64,000 nt of DNA, from the NCBI GenBank assembly GCA_036927565.1, contig JAYESD010000001.1:268347560-268411559 (forward strand). Direction: 5' to 3'. The DNA comes from Tuctoria greenei. Its lineage: Eukaryota; Streptophyta; Magnoliopsida; Poales; Poaceae. This document shows, piece after piece, positions 23,817 to 35,030 of the stretch. The notes below the pieces were generated by a model, which saw nothing but the letters and a program-made list of their open reading frames with translations, was not told the DNA's origin and did no database searches. Made by a program: the position numbers and the translations under genes. Every line of letters starts with the position of its first letter. Within the stretch, counting starts at the first letter, position 1.

Positions 23817-26751
23817 TATGACACTCGGTTCCAGAAATGAACTAAGTGTGACACATATGTGTGTCCAGGATGTTCATCACACATACACAATTGCATCACA
23901 AATGATATGCAGAAAATAACCACTTCACAAGAGTCAATAAGTATCTTATTACAATAATCCAATAGTTCACGAATTAAAAGTCTCTAATTATTACTACTGC
24001 AGACGAAAGATAAACTAGACCAAGCAGCGCGACTCCATTCCACAGGCAGTTGACGATAGCACATGACCTAGAACTCCGCATGATCCTCATGATACTCCCA
24101 AACATCATCTGAAACTGTTGGTAGAGTAATTACAAGGATGAGTACATGTCGTACTCGGCAAGTGTGGGAAAACATGACATGTAGCTTAAACAAGGATGAT
24201 AATAAATGGCTAATTGCATAAAAGTAGATTTAAATTCACAAATTATGTAAAGCGGCCTAAAATGTCTAGGTGAGTTCAATTCCCAACATATGCCAAGTAA
24301 GCATCATAAATCATATCCATCATTCTCAATTACCATTATACCGCATCCCTCAATTTAATAACCATCCATATGACATTTTCTCACCTTCATATCCAGCCAT
24401 GTTCCATTACCATAACCCAAATAATAACCATATCCGAAACCATCCCAAATCCCAATTCCAACTCTAATCATGGAAGTTGTTCAGGTGCTCATAACCGGGA
24501 GCACAGCTATCATGATAGTTTTTAACACTCTGTAGAGTTTGCACCACTTTACCCATATGTTCGTGATTTCATCACCTTTTGGTAACTAAGAACCTCCATT
24601 ATGCCTCATCATACTTCCATTGATGTGTGGCCAAGAGATCACAAAATAGCCTTTCAAAAGGGGCAACTAGCATGTACGGACCCACTAAGGTTTCACCGGC
24701 AGGCTTGAATCTCCATTCTCCCACCCACAGGCCCCCTCATGTGTCATGCAGATCTTAGGGTAGCCCTCCTCGTCTCCCATTCCCTGCACCATCCAATGGT
24801 CCATACAATACCAGCAACACACCTAAATATTCAGCTACGTCGTGCCCATACTTGGCCTTGTGGTGGCACTGTTGTCCTGGCTCATTCTCGCATGAACCGG
24901 TCCTTAGATCTAAGACAAGTGGAACCACCATATCATCCAACCCAATCCACAACCCATGCTTGCTTAGATCTGCCAAGTCTCATGTTACTTAAATCATCAT
25001 TATCATCAATTTACATAGTCCATTAGTTCATAACGAGTCACTTAGGTATTTTCAATCCCAATTAAGTTAAGCGAAGCAAAACAGTAAAATATTATTCCTA
25101 ACTCTCTACAATATATCCCAAGCGACAAGGATGGTCATACAAGTCTAGTAAACTCCTATCATGGGTTTTCTGTCAAATTGATGCAAGCATGTAGTTTTGT
25201 AAACAAAACATTTCAAAACATGATCAAAATATTTAAGGATACTTTCCTTGCTCCTGAGGCTGGTTTGGATCAATAGCTTCGAAATCTGGTGTTGAAGGTC
25301 CTCGTAACCACCCTCAAGAGCGTTACCTTGTATTTTGCGTGACAATCATACAAAACAAATATTACCATCAATAAATGCTCATATGTACTCATTATGCCGT
25401 GACATGCATGAGTGATGCAATTATGATGCAATACATGTTACTAGGTTGTTATTATTGCTTACTAACTAGTTACAATTAAGTTTTACATGCTAGAACAAGT
25501 TTCGAGTCATTATGAAGAAAATTAAAGAAGTTCCGGGAATTCCATGATTGAAGGACCAGACTAGTCCGCACCACTGGTCGAACATGTCCGCTCTATTGGC
25601 TGGACATGTCCGCTGTGGACCAGAAAGTCAATCAGACTAGACCATAGTAGATCGAACAAGTCTGCTACGACTAGGGTTCTAGCGAATTTCTAACTAGAGC
25701 ATAGTTTGAGTTAAATGTGGAACCATAATTGCCGTAGGACAGGTGGATCTAAGGTATTTACCGTTAATCCTAGGGTTCAAGGGTTGAGGATCCGATGAAA
25801 CTCGAGAACTTGGCATCTAGATCCGATGAAGACGAAGAATTGACAAAGAAGAAAGTTGACATCGAAGAATTGACGAAGAAGATCGCAGCAGTGACGACGA
25901 TCTTGCTGGATTCCTTCCTCTCCTTCTTATTCTTTCTCCTCCCTTCCTTCTTCTCCCTTCAAGAGCGACGGCTATGAAGAGAGCAAGTGCTGGGATTCGT
26001 CTAATGTGACAAAGGGGTAAAGGGTGGGTGGTGGGGTGTTTATATAGGAGGAGAGGTGGTAGGGTTAGGGTGGAATCCAAGTATAATACGGTGAAAACAA
26101 GTAGAGGCCATGGTCGAGTCCCTCTTGGGCTCCTCAGGGGTGAGGCACGACGTTCTTGGGCCCAATTAAGACAATGATCCTGTAACTCATCGTGGAGGAA
26201 AAATGGAATTCAAGTCGAAACTCTACACACTGGACTAGTCCGTAGTGAGGCCGGATATGCCCGACCGGGTATAGAAAGTCCAATAAAAAAGTCCGGTGCA
26301 AAGCCAAACAAGTCCATACAAGAACAGAAAGTCAATCGGACAAGTCCGGTGTTGAGCCGAACAAGTCCGGGGTTAGTCCAGTATCGAATTTAGACCAAGT
26401 TTTTGAGAGTTTTCAACAGAGATTATCGGACTAGTCCGTACAAGAAACGGACAAGTCCGGACGGGTACAGAAACATAATCGGATTAGTTCGCAAAAATCA
26501 ACGAGTAGGTCCGAAGAATATCAGAAACGATTTCCGGACTAATCCATAGCAATTAGCGGAAAAGTCCGGGGGACAACAGTGGCTAAATCGGACTAGTCCT
26601 GGGTCCAATCTAGCCAAGTCCGTACTAAGCCAAGTTTTAATTATTGTTTTGGTTCTAATTCATTCTAATTTTGTTCCTTTTTGTGTTGCATTATGTTAGA
26701 CATGTATAAGAATGAATGCAATGCATAATAGATGAAAATGAGGGTGTTACA
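23817..26751 (-). repeat. Solo Ty3/gypsy LTR (minus) in CACTA
   Basis: The 2935-bp block has the ends of the gypsy LTR at 36666-39533 in reverse orientation. It begins tatgacactcggttcc (counterpart of tgtgacgcccggttcc) and ends gggtgttaca. A 5-bp duplication gtcgc flanks it (23812-23816 and 26752-26756), and the surrounding CACTA repeat is continuous across it. No internal gypsy sequence is present, so it is a solo LTR left by LTR-LTR recombination. It contains many ggactagtccg-type repeats (about 25555-26640) and a TATA-like TATATAAA at 26039-26046 (minus). Confidence 0.88.
26039..26046 (-). promoter_or_regulatory. TATA-like box of the solo gypsy LTR
   Basis: TATATAAA on the minus strand, just downstream of the dyad array, in the same relative place as 37304-37311 in the intact LTR. 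Confidence 0.5.
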
Positions 26752-27299
26752 GTCGCCAATAAGCCATAATTATTGGCGACAGTCAGGCGTACCGTCGCCA
26801 ATAAGCCACGCTTATTAGCGGCGGTTGTCGTCGTCTATAAGCCGCACTTGTTGCCACGTGGCATGAAGGGCTGATGGACAACGGCTTGACCTGGTTGTCG
26901 TCAATAAGATAATAGATCACGGCTATCGCCGTTTATTACCTTATAGACGATAAATAATCGAAAACGGCTAAAAATCGTCGTCAATATACACATATCGTCG
27001 TTTATAATTTATAGACGACGGTAAAGACCTTATAAATGATAGTTTCCGGCCGTAGTTTATGGTCGCCTGTAGTGCAATCCTACTCCTTCTGATATATATG
27101 ATATATAGTGAAGCCGAACAAGAGGCTTTCGAACAAATATTGTAAGCAATATCGTTAGGCAGCTCTGCGCAAATAAGTGGTCTTAAATCTTAATCTATAT
27201 TTGTATATGCACCGATTATTGCTAAGATTAGCAACCACATGTTGGCCACCGAGTGATCTATTTCAGTAGAATTAAGAATGGGTTAGCCATCATCGCATA

Positions 27300-27367
27300 T
27301 ACTCCTACCGTCCCCGTCTAAAAAAATTGTGAATTACAAAGCGACTTTTTTTTTGACGGAGTGAGTA
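27300..27367. mobile_element. Stowaway-like MITE (68 bp)
   Basis: Inverted ends tactcctaccgtccccgtc and gacggagtgagta with a T/A-rich core. The second copy of the duplicated region (about 27575-27600) lacks it, giving a natural empty site. Confidence 0.65.
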
Positions 27368-27582
27368 TTTAGTTGGTATGCCTGGTCCTCCGGGAGAAGC
27401 TCGTGACGGGCACCGACGACACGGAATGCAGCTTGCTCAGTTTGTTAATTGCGCTGCTTTGCAGTATCGCTAATTTATATTTGTATACGCACCAACTATT
27501 GCTCAGTTGGCCACCGACACCGAGTGATCTATTTCAGTAGAATTATTCTTTTTTTTTTCAGAATGGGGGTAAGCCATCATCA

Positions 27583-27592
27583 TATATATAAG
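27583..27592 (+). promoter_or_regulatory. TATA box of the P450 gene
   Basis: TATATATAAG lies 46-55 bp upstream of the ATG at 27638, a plausible core-promoter position with a short leader. Confidence 0.5.
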
Positions 27593-27637
27593 TTAGCATG
27601 CCTGAACTCCCGAAGTAGCTCGTGAACGAGCAGCGAC

Positions 27638-29990
27638 ATGGAAGGCAGCTTGCTCAGTCTGTTAATTGCGGTGCTTTGCAGCATCGTTAGGCAGCTCGTC
27701 GCAACTAAGTGGCCTTGGCAAACGACGGTCACTTGGGAGTCCGTCCTCCGCCTCCTTGGCATCCGCCTAGGCGATATACCGACGACCTTCATTCGAGATG
27801 GCGGCATCACGGTAGACGCTCTTGTTCGCCGCGCCGACGCCTTCTCCGATCGTCCCGCCGGCTTGGGTGCAGCCACCGTCATCTCCAACGGCCGCTTCCT
27901 GATCCTCAGCAACGTGCCGTACGGCCCGCACTGGGTCGCGCTCCGGCGCAACCTCACCTCGGAGGCGTTCCACCCCGTCCGGGGCCTTGCGCGCATGGCT
28001 CCGCACCGCGCGCAGGCGGTCTCCCTCCTCGTCGCTGACATCGCCGCGCGCTCCTCCACCGGAGACGGGGTCGTGCCCGTCAAAGACTGCCTGTACGCCG
28101 CGCTGTTCGCGCTCAACGTGGCCACGTGCTTCGGCGACGGCGTTGTTGACGGCGACCAAGTCGAGGCCATGCGCGTTGCGCAGCGGGAGTTCCTCCGCAT
28201 CCTCCCCAGCTTCGGCGTCTTCGCCACCTTCCAGAAGGTTCGTCGATCGAGTACTGCACGTTGTACGCACAACGCGCGGATACACCATCGTCTCATGCGT
28301 TTCTGTGGAGTTCTTGTGGTTAATGTTGCTCGCGTTCGAGTCATGTTGTTGTTATTTTTGCCCAGGCCGCTAAGCTGCTATACTGGAATCGGTGGAAGCA
28401 GCTGATTCACATCCGCCGGAGGCAAGAAGAGATGTACATTGCATTGATCAGAGCATGCGAGCAGCGGCGCCGTACGGGCAACACAACGATGACGTCGTAC
28501 GTGGACACTCTACTAGACCTCGAGGTCCCGACGGGAGGCGACCGGCACCAGCGGCGGAAGCTCTCCAACGGCGAGATGGTGGGTCTGGTGTCGGAGTACC
28601 TGGGCGCCTCGACGGGAACCGTTCTCGCCCTGATGGAGTGGACGCTGGGGAACCTGGTGGCGCAGCCGGACATCCAGAGCCGGTTGCGGGGCGAGGTCGA
28701 GGCGGCCGCCGGCGAAGCTTGCGCGTACCTGCGGGCGGTGGTGATGGAGTCGCTGCGGCGGCACCCGCCAGTCCCGGTGGTGCAGCGGCACATGAGCAAC
28801 GATATGCTGATTGGAACCCAGCCTGTCGCCCGAGGGACCATGGTCAACTTCTCTCTGGAAGAAATCGGCAGAGATGGCAAGGTAAAATAGCACTGCAACG
28901 AATCATCAAATCTACTCTAACCTACTCCCTTCAGCTCAGTACTTAAAACAAAAAAATTAATTTAAAATGAACTAAAATTCTTATCCAAAGTAATAAGTAT
29001 TTTGAAATAGAGGGAGCAGTTGGTTAAGTCTAATTTGTCCGGAAAAACAATTTTTTAAGAAAAAAATTTGAAGATAGTATCTCAAGTATCAACGAACGGT
29101 GCAACTTTTTTCAACCTTACTGTAGTCGGGATTTTTATAAGAGTACAATGTATAGATGACCATTGTACTTGTGTTTATCTGTTTTAAATTTGTCATCATA
29201 CACAATAAAATATAAATTGTGTTCACCAATCTTGTTCGACCATGCCTATACGGTCTTCATTCTCATAATTCTACATATTTCAGTAATGTTAGCAAAGGTG
29301 CTCAAAACACGGTGGTAAAACCATTGGCTACCCGTGCATCCACCAAGGTTTGATCCTTGATGATGCATTGAAGCCCGCCTCCCGTGGATGTGGGTTAAAA
29401 CATCCGACTAAAAAAATCAGTGATGTTGGATACCTATCATATGTATATTTTGCAATATAGAAATGTACTACAGTATGCAAGAATGTATTCCCACTTTTCA
29501 TTTATTCACCTGCACCTGATTTGTTGCCATCTATAAGCATTCCTGTACCAACAAAGCACGCCAATTAGGACCAAACTTGTTGTTATGTGATGGCCAAGCA
29601 ACAGATGAACAACTAACCGATTCATTCGACTTACAGACATGGTCATCTCCAGAGGAGTTCATTCCAGACAGGTTCATGCCGGGCGGAGAAGGAGCTGACG
29701 TGCGGTTGACCGTCGGCACCAAAGAGGCGACAGAGCTGAAGATGATGCCATTCGGGGTCGGGCGAAGGATATGCCCAGGAATGGGATACGCCATGGCAAA
29801 CCTGGAATACTTTCTCGCGAATCTGATCACAGCGTTTGAGTGGCATCCCATTAAGGGAGGGGAGGAGGTGGACCTCACGTCGGAACGTGGCTTCTTCATC
29901 AGCATGCTGAACCCTCTCCGTGCACGTGTCGTGCCACGGACAACAACATCGCCGATCGGCCACTGCGTTATTGGCTCCACTGGCGCGTAG
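27638..29990 (+). CDS. Cytochrome P450, CYP89-like, three exons
   Basis: This is a membrane-anchored haem monooxygenase of the endoplasmic reticulum; its substrate cannot be told. Exons are 27638-28237, 28366-28881 and 29637-29990, with GT..AG introns all in phase 0, giving 489 codons. Residues about 4-17 form a hydrophobic anchor. The Pro-rich hinge usual after it is not seen and the N-terminal part is shorter than in the family. ESLR (ExxR) is at 328-331, PDRF replaces PERF near 382-385, and the haem loop FGVGRRICPG with Cys418 is at 411-420. The I-helix motif reads ASTGTV (281-286): the usual Gly, acidic residue and last Thr are changed, while the fifth-position Thr is kept. The CYP89 call rests on the haem-loop/ANLEYFLANL region and the YVDTLLDLEVP block. 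The reading frame is intact, so it may be active, diverged or a young pseudogene. A MITE lies in intron 2. Confidence 0.8.
28923..29018. mobile_element. Stowaway-like MITE in P450 intron 2
   Basis: Degenerate inverted ends (tactcccttcag and agagggagcag) flank an A/T-rich core of about 70 bp. It resembles the 'ctccctccgt' type of grass MITEs. Confidence 0.5.
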
Positions 29991-30766
29991 CACGTGTCTT
30001 TTTGGTCTTTAAGGACATCTGATAGTGTGTTTAATCAGTTTCATTTGGAAAAAAAAACTTGGAATAAGATGCATAGCGCAATGTAAAATTCCATAACGCT
30101 TTTCAAACACTTGCGGAGCTTAGTTGGGGTCAGGTATCCATCAGGTCAAGCTCCAGCACTGCTTCCAAACGACAGCTATATATTTCATGTGTATTTTTTT
30201 CCTATCTGTAATATTCTTCACAGAATGTTGAATTACTTCTTATCGTTGAATGCGTAACCCATCTGAATGAGTCATCAGTTTGCAAACCTGTACTCTCTTT
30301 GAATTTTTTTATTTGTCACCGATAAATTCAAAAATGAATTAGTTGATGACAAATAAAAAAAATCCGAAAAGAGTATGTGAAACTTCAGTGGCATAACTCA
30401 GAAAGGCAGACCAAGCTTGTCGTCCACCTCTAGACTCTCCCCACGTTCGAACGAAGCATGCGGCGCGATGTGGCTAGAGCTCGTGCAACGACTGGCTAGA
30501 ACCCGCGTGACCTTCCACTCCACCTGCCGTTTGCATTCCCTACCCACGCACGCGCGCGTTGCTGCTTGACGGCCACGACGCGCGCAAGCTACGCCCGGCT
30601 GGATTCCAAGGGAAAATCGAAGCAAATTGTTAGTGGAATTACGGGCCGCTAGCATCCTTCGTGACGGAGTTACGTTACATGAGAACGCAGATCATGCATG
30701 AGCATGACCCAGGAACACACGAAGCAGCATGAGTTCGCGGAGCAAGATGAGTGCCGTTATTTATAT
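29991..30766. other. P450 downstream intergenic DNA
   Basis: No gene is seen. The P450 3' flank is AT-rich, followed by a hairpin MITE at 30291-30375 and a mixed-composition stretch (30400-30766) with only chance-length ORFs. Confidence 0.6.
30291..30375. mobile_element. Hairpin Stowaway-like MITE (85 bp)
   Basis: Nearly the whole 85 bp folds back. The left arm tactctctttgaatttttt pairs with the right arm aaaaaatccgaaaagagta, and tatttgtca pairs with tgacaaata. TA dinucleotides stand at both edges. Confidence 0.7.
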
Positions 30767-32158
30767 CACTACTACAAAATGTTTCATCACAGGCGGTTCT
30801 AAACATATTATCGTATACGGTTTTAAAAACCGCCTGTAACGAAGAGCCTGTAAAAATGATCGATTAACACAGGCGGTGGCATAATCCGCCTGTGAAACTA
30901 CATTTTCACAGGCGGTTTTTAATAGCGGTCGGTAATAAAAAACCGCCTGTAAAAATAGATTTTCACAGACGGTTTTTAATTAAAAACCGCCTGTGAAAAT
31001 ACATTTTCATAGGCGGTCTTTAATTAAAAACTGCCTGTGAAAATGGCTAGTGAAACAAAAAAAAAATTCGCATGTGCCGCCGGGAGTCAGAAGAGGCCGC
31101 GTCGCCTGGAGGCTGCCGCGTTGCCGGAAGCCGAAAGAGCGCCGCCAAGTGTCGAAGGAGGTCGCACCGGCGAGAGCCGGAGGAGCCGTGCCGCCCGAAG
31201 CCCGACGAGACCGTGCCGCTTGGAGCCGGAGGAGCCGCGCCGTCGAGAGCCCGAGGTAGACCGCGCCACCGGGTGCCCGAGGTAGACCGCGCCGGATCCG
31301 TGCCCGCGCTCACGCCGGCAGGGCGCGCGCTCGTCGGGAGGCGCGCCGAAGCCGCTCCGCCGGGAGCCCGAGGTAGAATGTGCCAGATCCGCGTCCGTGC
31401 TCGCGTCGGTAGGGCTCGCGCTCGTCGGGAGGCCGCGCTGGAGCCGTCGAGGTCCGGAGCAACCGAAGTCGCGCCTTAGTTGCGCCTTGAGAGAGGCCGC
31501 TGGCAGCCGCGCTGCCGGGAGCCCGAGGTAGACTGTGCCAGATCCGCGCCCGTGCTCGCGTCGGCAGGGCTCGCACTCGTCGGGAGGCCGCGCCGGAGCC
31601 GCCGAGGTCTGGAGCAACCGAAGTCGCGCCTTAGTCGCGCCTTGAGAGAGGCCGCCGGCAGCCGCGCCTTGGGAGATGCCGCCAGAAGCCGTACCTTGGG
31701 AGGCTGACGGAGGATCACGGACTGAACCGTGGCTGCTGCTGTTATAGACACATCTATCGTGCGGCTTCTAAACTGAGTCGTTGGATCGATAAGCAGCGGA
31801 CAGCGGAGATACGAAGTCCAAGAGTGATCCGTGGGATGAAGCAGCGGACCAATGAGGAGCCATCATTATCACAGGCGGTTTTTATGTTACAGACCGCCTG
31901 TAAAAATCATTATATTTTCACAGGCGGTTGTTTGTTACGAACCGCCTGTGATAATGACTATTATCACAGGCGGTTTTTGTTACGGACCGCCTGTGAAAAT
32001 CAATACATTTTCACAGACGGTTGTTTGTTAAGGACCACCTGTGATATTCTATTATCACAGGCGGTTATTAACTCATCTGACATCACAGACAGCACTTTTA
32101 ATAGACCGTCTGTAAAAAAAATATAGAAGCGCCTGTAAAAATGTTTTTTGTAGTAGTG
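30767..32158. mobile_element. Non-autonomous CACTA element (1.39 kb)
   Basis: The terminal inverted repeat cactactacaaaa (30767-30779) matches ttttgtagtagtg at 32146-32158. The 3-bp duplication TAT (30764-30766 and 32159-32161) is diagnostic of CACTA insertion. Both subterminal regions (30788-31040 and 31869-32130) carry many cacaggcggtt / aaccgcctgtg repeats in both orientations. No transposase is present. The core (31060-31720) is very GC-rich and internally repeated. Confidence 0.92.
31247..31690. repeat. GC-rich tandem repeat inside the small CACTA
   Basis: A unit of about 155 bp starting gagcccgaggtaga recurs at 31364 and 31519. A more divergent, shorter copy begins near 31247. Overlapping ORFs on both strands are low-complexity Arg/Ala/Gly/Pro and not credible proteins. 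Confidence 0.7.
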
Positions 32159-32161
32159 TAT

Positions 32162-33379
32162 TGTGCTACCGTGCATTGATGGTCAAGTAAATCTGCCGCT
32201 TTAGAGGATCTGCACTAGCAACTTCCAAAACTTACTCCAAAAGTGTAAATACCACAACACTTTCAGCGTTCTTTTCAGCGAATTACATTTTCAGCGCATT
32301 CTCCTGCACTCACCATACTGTATAAACTACTCTACATTAACTCTCTACTTGGCCATGATACCAGGCATGACCCGGCGAAATCGCAGAGAACTACAGCGGT
32401 AACTACCAACTCAACGCTGGCACGAATCCAGCCACCGACATGCGTGTACCGGATGTGACGCGCTTGATTCCAAGAAGGTGAGAGCTGTTTGAGGGCCATT
32501 GTGTAGCCCAGGTTTCGAATTTACGAGCATAAAAGTTAAGGGGTTCTGTGAGACCATGTGTAGCGGATTTTCTCTAAAACTTGCTCTATCTTTTATACTT
32601 CTTTTATATTTTCATTATATTATGTATACTTTCAGCATGTTTACTCTGAACGTCTATTCTATACTTCCAGTAAGTTTTATAATGAATCACTACGGATGGT
32701 TGAGGAAGCCTCGGACAAGGTCGTACAAGACACGTCGCCCTCACGAGAGCTCGCGTGCACGCGGTGAAGCAGGTGAGAATGAGACGCTGGAGGTTGGATT
32801 TCTTGGCAACTTCGCACGTACGATGAATCGTCTTTTATCTCCAGGGCTCACCTGTCACCACCACATCACCGGTCCACCACACGATCCACAATCCAAGAAG
32901 TGGGCAGAGCAGGGCAGGTCAAGGCAAGGCGCGCACTCGTTTAATAGCAGCCGCAACGAACAACGGGGAGCCGAAACCTGCAGGGCCTTCACGGGCCTCG
33001 GGCGACCAGTCGTTGCCCCACTCCACTCGCTGCAGCACCTCAGGCGACGCGGCGCACCCCGCGGCAATACGCGGGAGTGGATAGGTGGACACGTCGTCAC
33101 CGTTCGGCGGCCGGGCCGGTGGGTGCCGCCTCCCGTCCAGCTCCACCCGGAGGTCAGCGTCAGTCTATCAGGTGGTGCTCTCTCCTTTTCCTTGTGCAAG
33201 TTTTTAATTTACTACTGTACGTACTACCCAAAACAGCAGCCTTTTTCTTTACAAAGCCTAATAAGGAAGTAGCGCGGCATGCCGCATGCGCGCTCGCCGC
33301 CGCAACGCTTTCCTCTCTCCCCATCTTTTTCAACGTGAGGAGATTCCTTCTGATTTGCACACCGCCAATCCCTTCATTC
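32162..33379. other. Unassigned DNA, left of the hAT element
   Basis: A 257-codon ORF at 32499-33272 has no recognisable domain and its composition changes midway (hydrophobic AT-rich start, then GC-rich). It is not called a gene. The mixed GC and CT-rich character of 33260-33379 could be a gene leader or promoter remnant, but no supporting exon was found. Confidence 0.4.
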
Positions 33380-34409
33380 CAGTGGCGGACCTACAAGGTA
33401 TGCCGGGTGCTGGACCCTCTAACCATGCAGCAGGGTTCGTCGGCGCTCAGGTAATCACTGCTCAGAAACGTTTTGGGCAGCAGCATCTAGTGATTACAAG
33501 CATCTACGTGTAGGGCAGCAGCAGGGTTCCTCGGTCCTCTCTCGCGTCTCGTCAATGGTCATACGGCACAATCTACGTGACTACAAGCATCTAGTGATCA
33601 CTTTGGCATCTCAACAGACAATAGGTACGTATTAGGATCTGCTAAGTTAAAATTCAAACTCTCGACGGAGAGACAGAGACCAGCTTGACTAGGACCGTCG
33701 AGCCAAGCTCCTTTCTTCCATTTGTTCGTTGGTGAGCACACTCTTATATAGGTACTTCCTCCTTTTTCAAAAATTTGTCACCGTTTAGTACATTTTTGTA
33801 CTAGAATATGACAATCTTTTAAGAAATGAGAGAATAACATTTTTTAATTGGATAAAATGATCGTGATTTTATCATTTACGTTGAGTTTGTCGTTATTGAA
33901 CGGAGCATTATTTTTTTTAAATGGTGATATAATCAAAACCTTCATACTATTTAGAATGTGTTGGCTAAAAAGGTTGCACGAGTAGTATTTAAAAAGGTTG
34001 CACGAGTAGTATTATAAGCCTCTTCTATAACTATATTGTAACACCCATATTTCATGTAATTGTAGACCTTCGGGTCGTATTGTAAGACTATTTATGTATT
34101 CGAACATGGCTATGTAATGGTATTTCACTTTCGTCAACGCATGTACGATTCAACTGATCCTGACGTACATGTGGTTAGCGTCTGTTCATCTTTACGATGA
34201 CCTGGCGTGACATATATTTTAAAGCTATCATTATTGTACTTTAACTATTTATATTATAATATATTAATTATAAGACTTATCATGTTATTAACCATTGTAT
34301 AAAAAATTATATTGAAAATTTTATAATTATTTACTAAATTAATAAGTAATTTATTGAATCACATATATTTTTCGGCATACCCTCTCGTAAAATCTTGGGT
34401 CCGCCACTG
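33380..34409. mobile_element. Non-autonomous hAT-type element (1030 bp)
   Basis: The 12-bp terminal inverted repeats are perfect: cagtggcggacc at the left and ggtccgccactg at the right. An inner shared block follows (ggtatgccg / cggcatacc). A perfect 8-bp duplication cttcattc stands at 33372-33379 and 34410-34417. Eight-bp duplications and a CAG start are typical of hAT elements. No transposase is encoded. A Stowaway-like MITE is nested at about 33753-33910. Confidence 0.88.
33753..33910. mobile_element. Stowaway-like MITE inside the hAT element
   Basis: Degenerate ends tacttcctccttttt and attgaacggagca flank an A/T-rich core. The right edge is approximate. Confidence 0.45.
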
Positions 34410-34417
34410 CTTCATTC

Positions 34418-35030
34418 AGTGTTTGGTTTTCAAGATAGATGATTTTTTTCTTCTTTAAATAATTGTAACAGCAAAAACGCTTTTGCTTTTAATTAATTCG
34501 GGTTCTTTACGGCGAAGTGGTTGGTGTCATGGCTTAGATGATTGTGTCACGGCGTAGATGATTACGCCGGTCATTTTCTTATCTCTACTTATAGAAGGCA
34601 GGTGTTTTGCCAAGTATTCCTTCTGTCTAAAAAAATGTTGTTTTTAAAACTAATTTTAGTTTTGAAAACGTCATCCTTTTTTTGATGGAGAGAGTACTAG
34701 TAACAGCTCAGAATAATGATCAGTATATGTGTAATTAGTTGTATCTATGATCAAAGTTGATAATCCATCTATGAGCTCCCTGTTCCAGTCCTAATTTTTT
34801 TGGTGCCCATATAAAATGTTCCTAGTGGAACCTTTTTTTTTTCGAAAGACCCTCTAGTGGAACCACAAGTTACACGCTTGTGGTGCATCTCTATTATTTC
34901 TTTGCAAATTGTTTCTTAAATTGCACGTGCCAGAATTGAGATGATCAACAATTCACTATCCCTTGTACTTTTAATTCTTGCGCACATATTTAAGAAACAA
35001 ACGTCAGGAAATAAGTCGATTACATATGCA
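34418..35030. other. Unassigned AT-rich DNA, right of the hAT element
   Basis: No gene is seen. It holds one Stowaway-like MITE (34613-34698). Confidence 0.5.
34613..34698. mobile_element. Stowaway-like MITE
   Basis: Ends agtattccttctgtctaaaa and ttttttgatggagagagtact are near-complementary. The length is about 86 bp. Confidence 0.6.

Larger units (their letters stand above)
22290..27074 (+). mobile_element. CACTA (En/Spm) transposon remnant, split by a solo LTR
   Basis: The right end reads ...ggtcgcctgtagtg at 27061-27074, i.e. an inverted terminus beginning CACTACAGGCGACC. Before it lie subterminal repeats (cgccaataagcc, tataaacgacg, cgtcgtctataa variants) at 23745-23816 and 26752-27060. 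Upstream are exons of a CACTA-type second gene. A gypsy solo LTR occupies 23817-26751. The left terminus was not found, so the element is 5'-truncated or rearranged. Confidence 0.72.
27130..27720 (+). repeat. Tandem duplication of the P450 5' region (~219 bp)
   Basis: Three partly overlapping copies exist. The segment 'agctcgtgacgggcaccgac...gcagcttgctcagtttgttaattgcg' near 27398 recurs near 27617, at the true start, 219 bp on. The preceding segment 'gtatatgcaccgattattgct...gagtgatctatttcagtagaatta' near 27203 recurs near 27484. The shift of 281 bp is explained by a MITE in the first copy. A piece of exon-1-like sequence (cgttaggcagctctgcgc) is also seen at 27153. Confidence 0.75.

Noticed and set aside
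25795..25977. Small Lys/Glu-rich ORF in the solo LTR
   Set aside because: Short, antisense to the LTR, with no counterpart of known function.
31047..31751. Several Arg/Ala-rich ORFs inside the small CACTA
   Set aside because: Found in all frames on both strands of a repeated GC-rich block.
32499..33272. 257-codon ORF as a host gene
   Set aside because: No domain, abrupt composition change within the ORF, overlapping ORFs on the other strand, and no splice or homology support.
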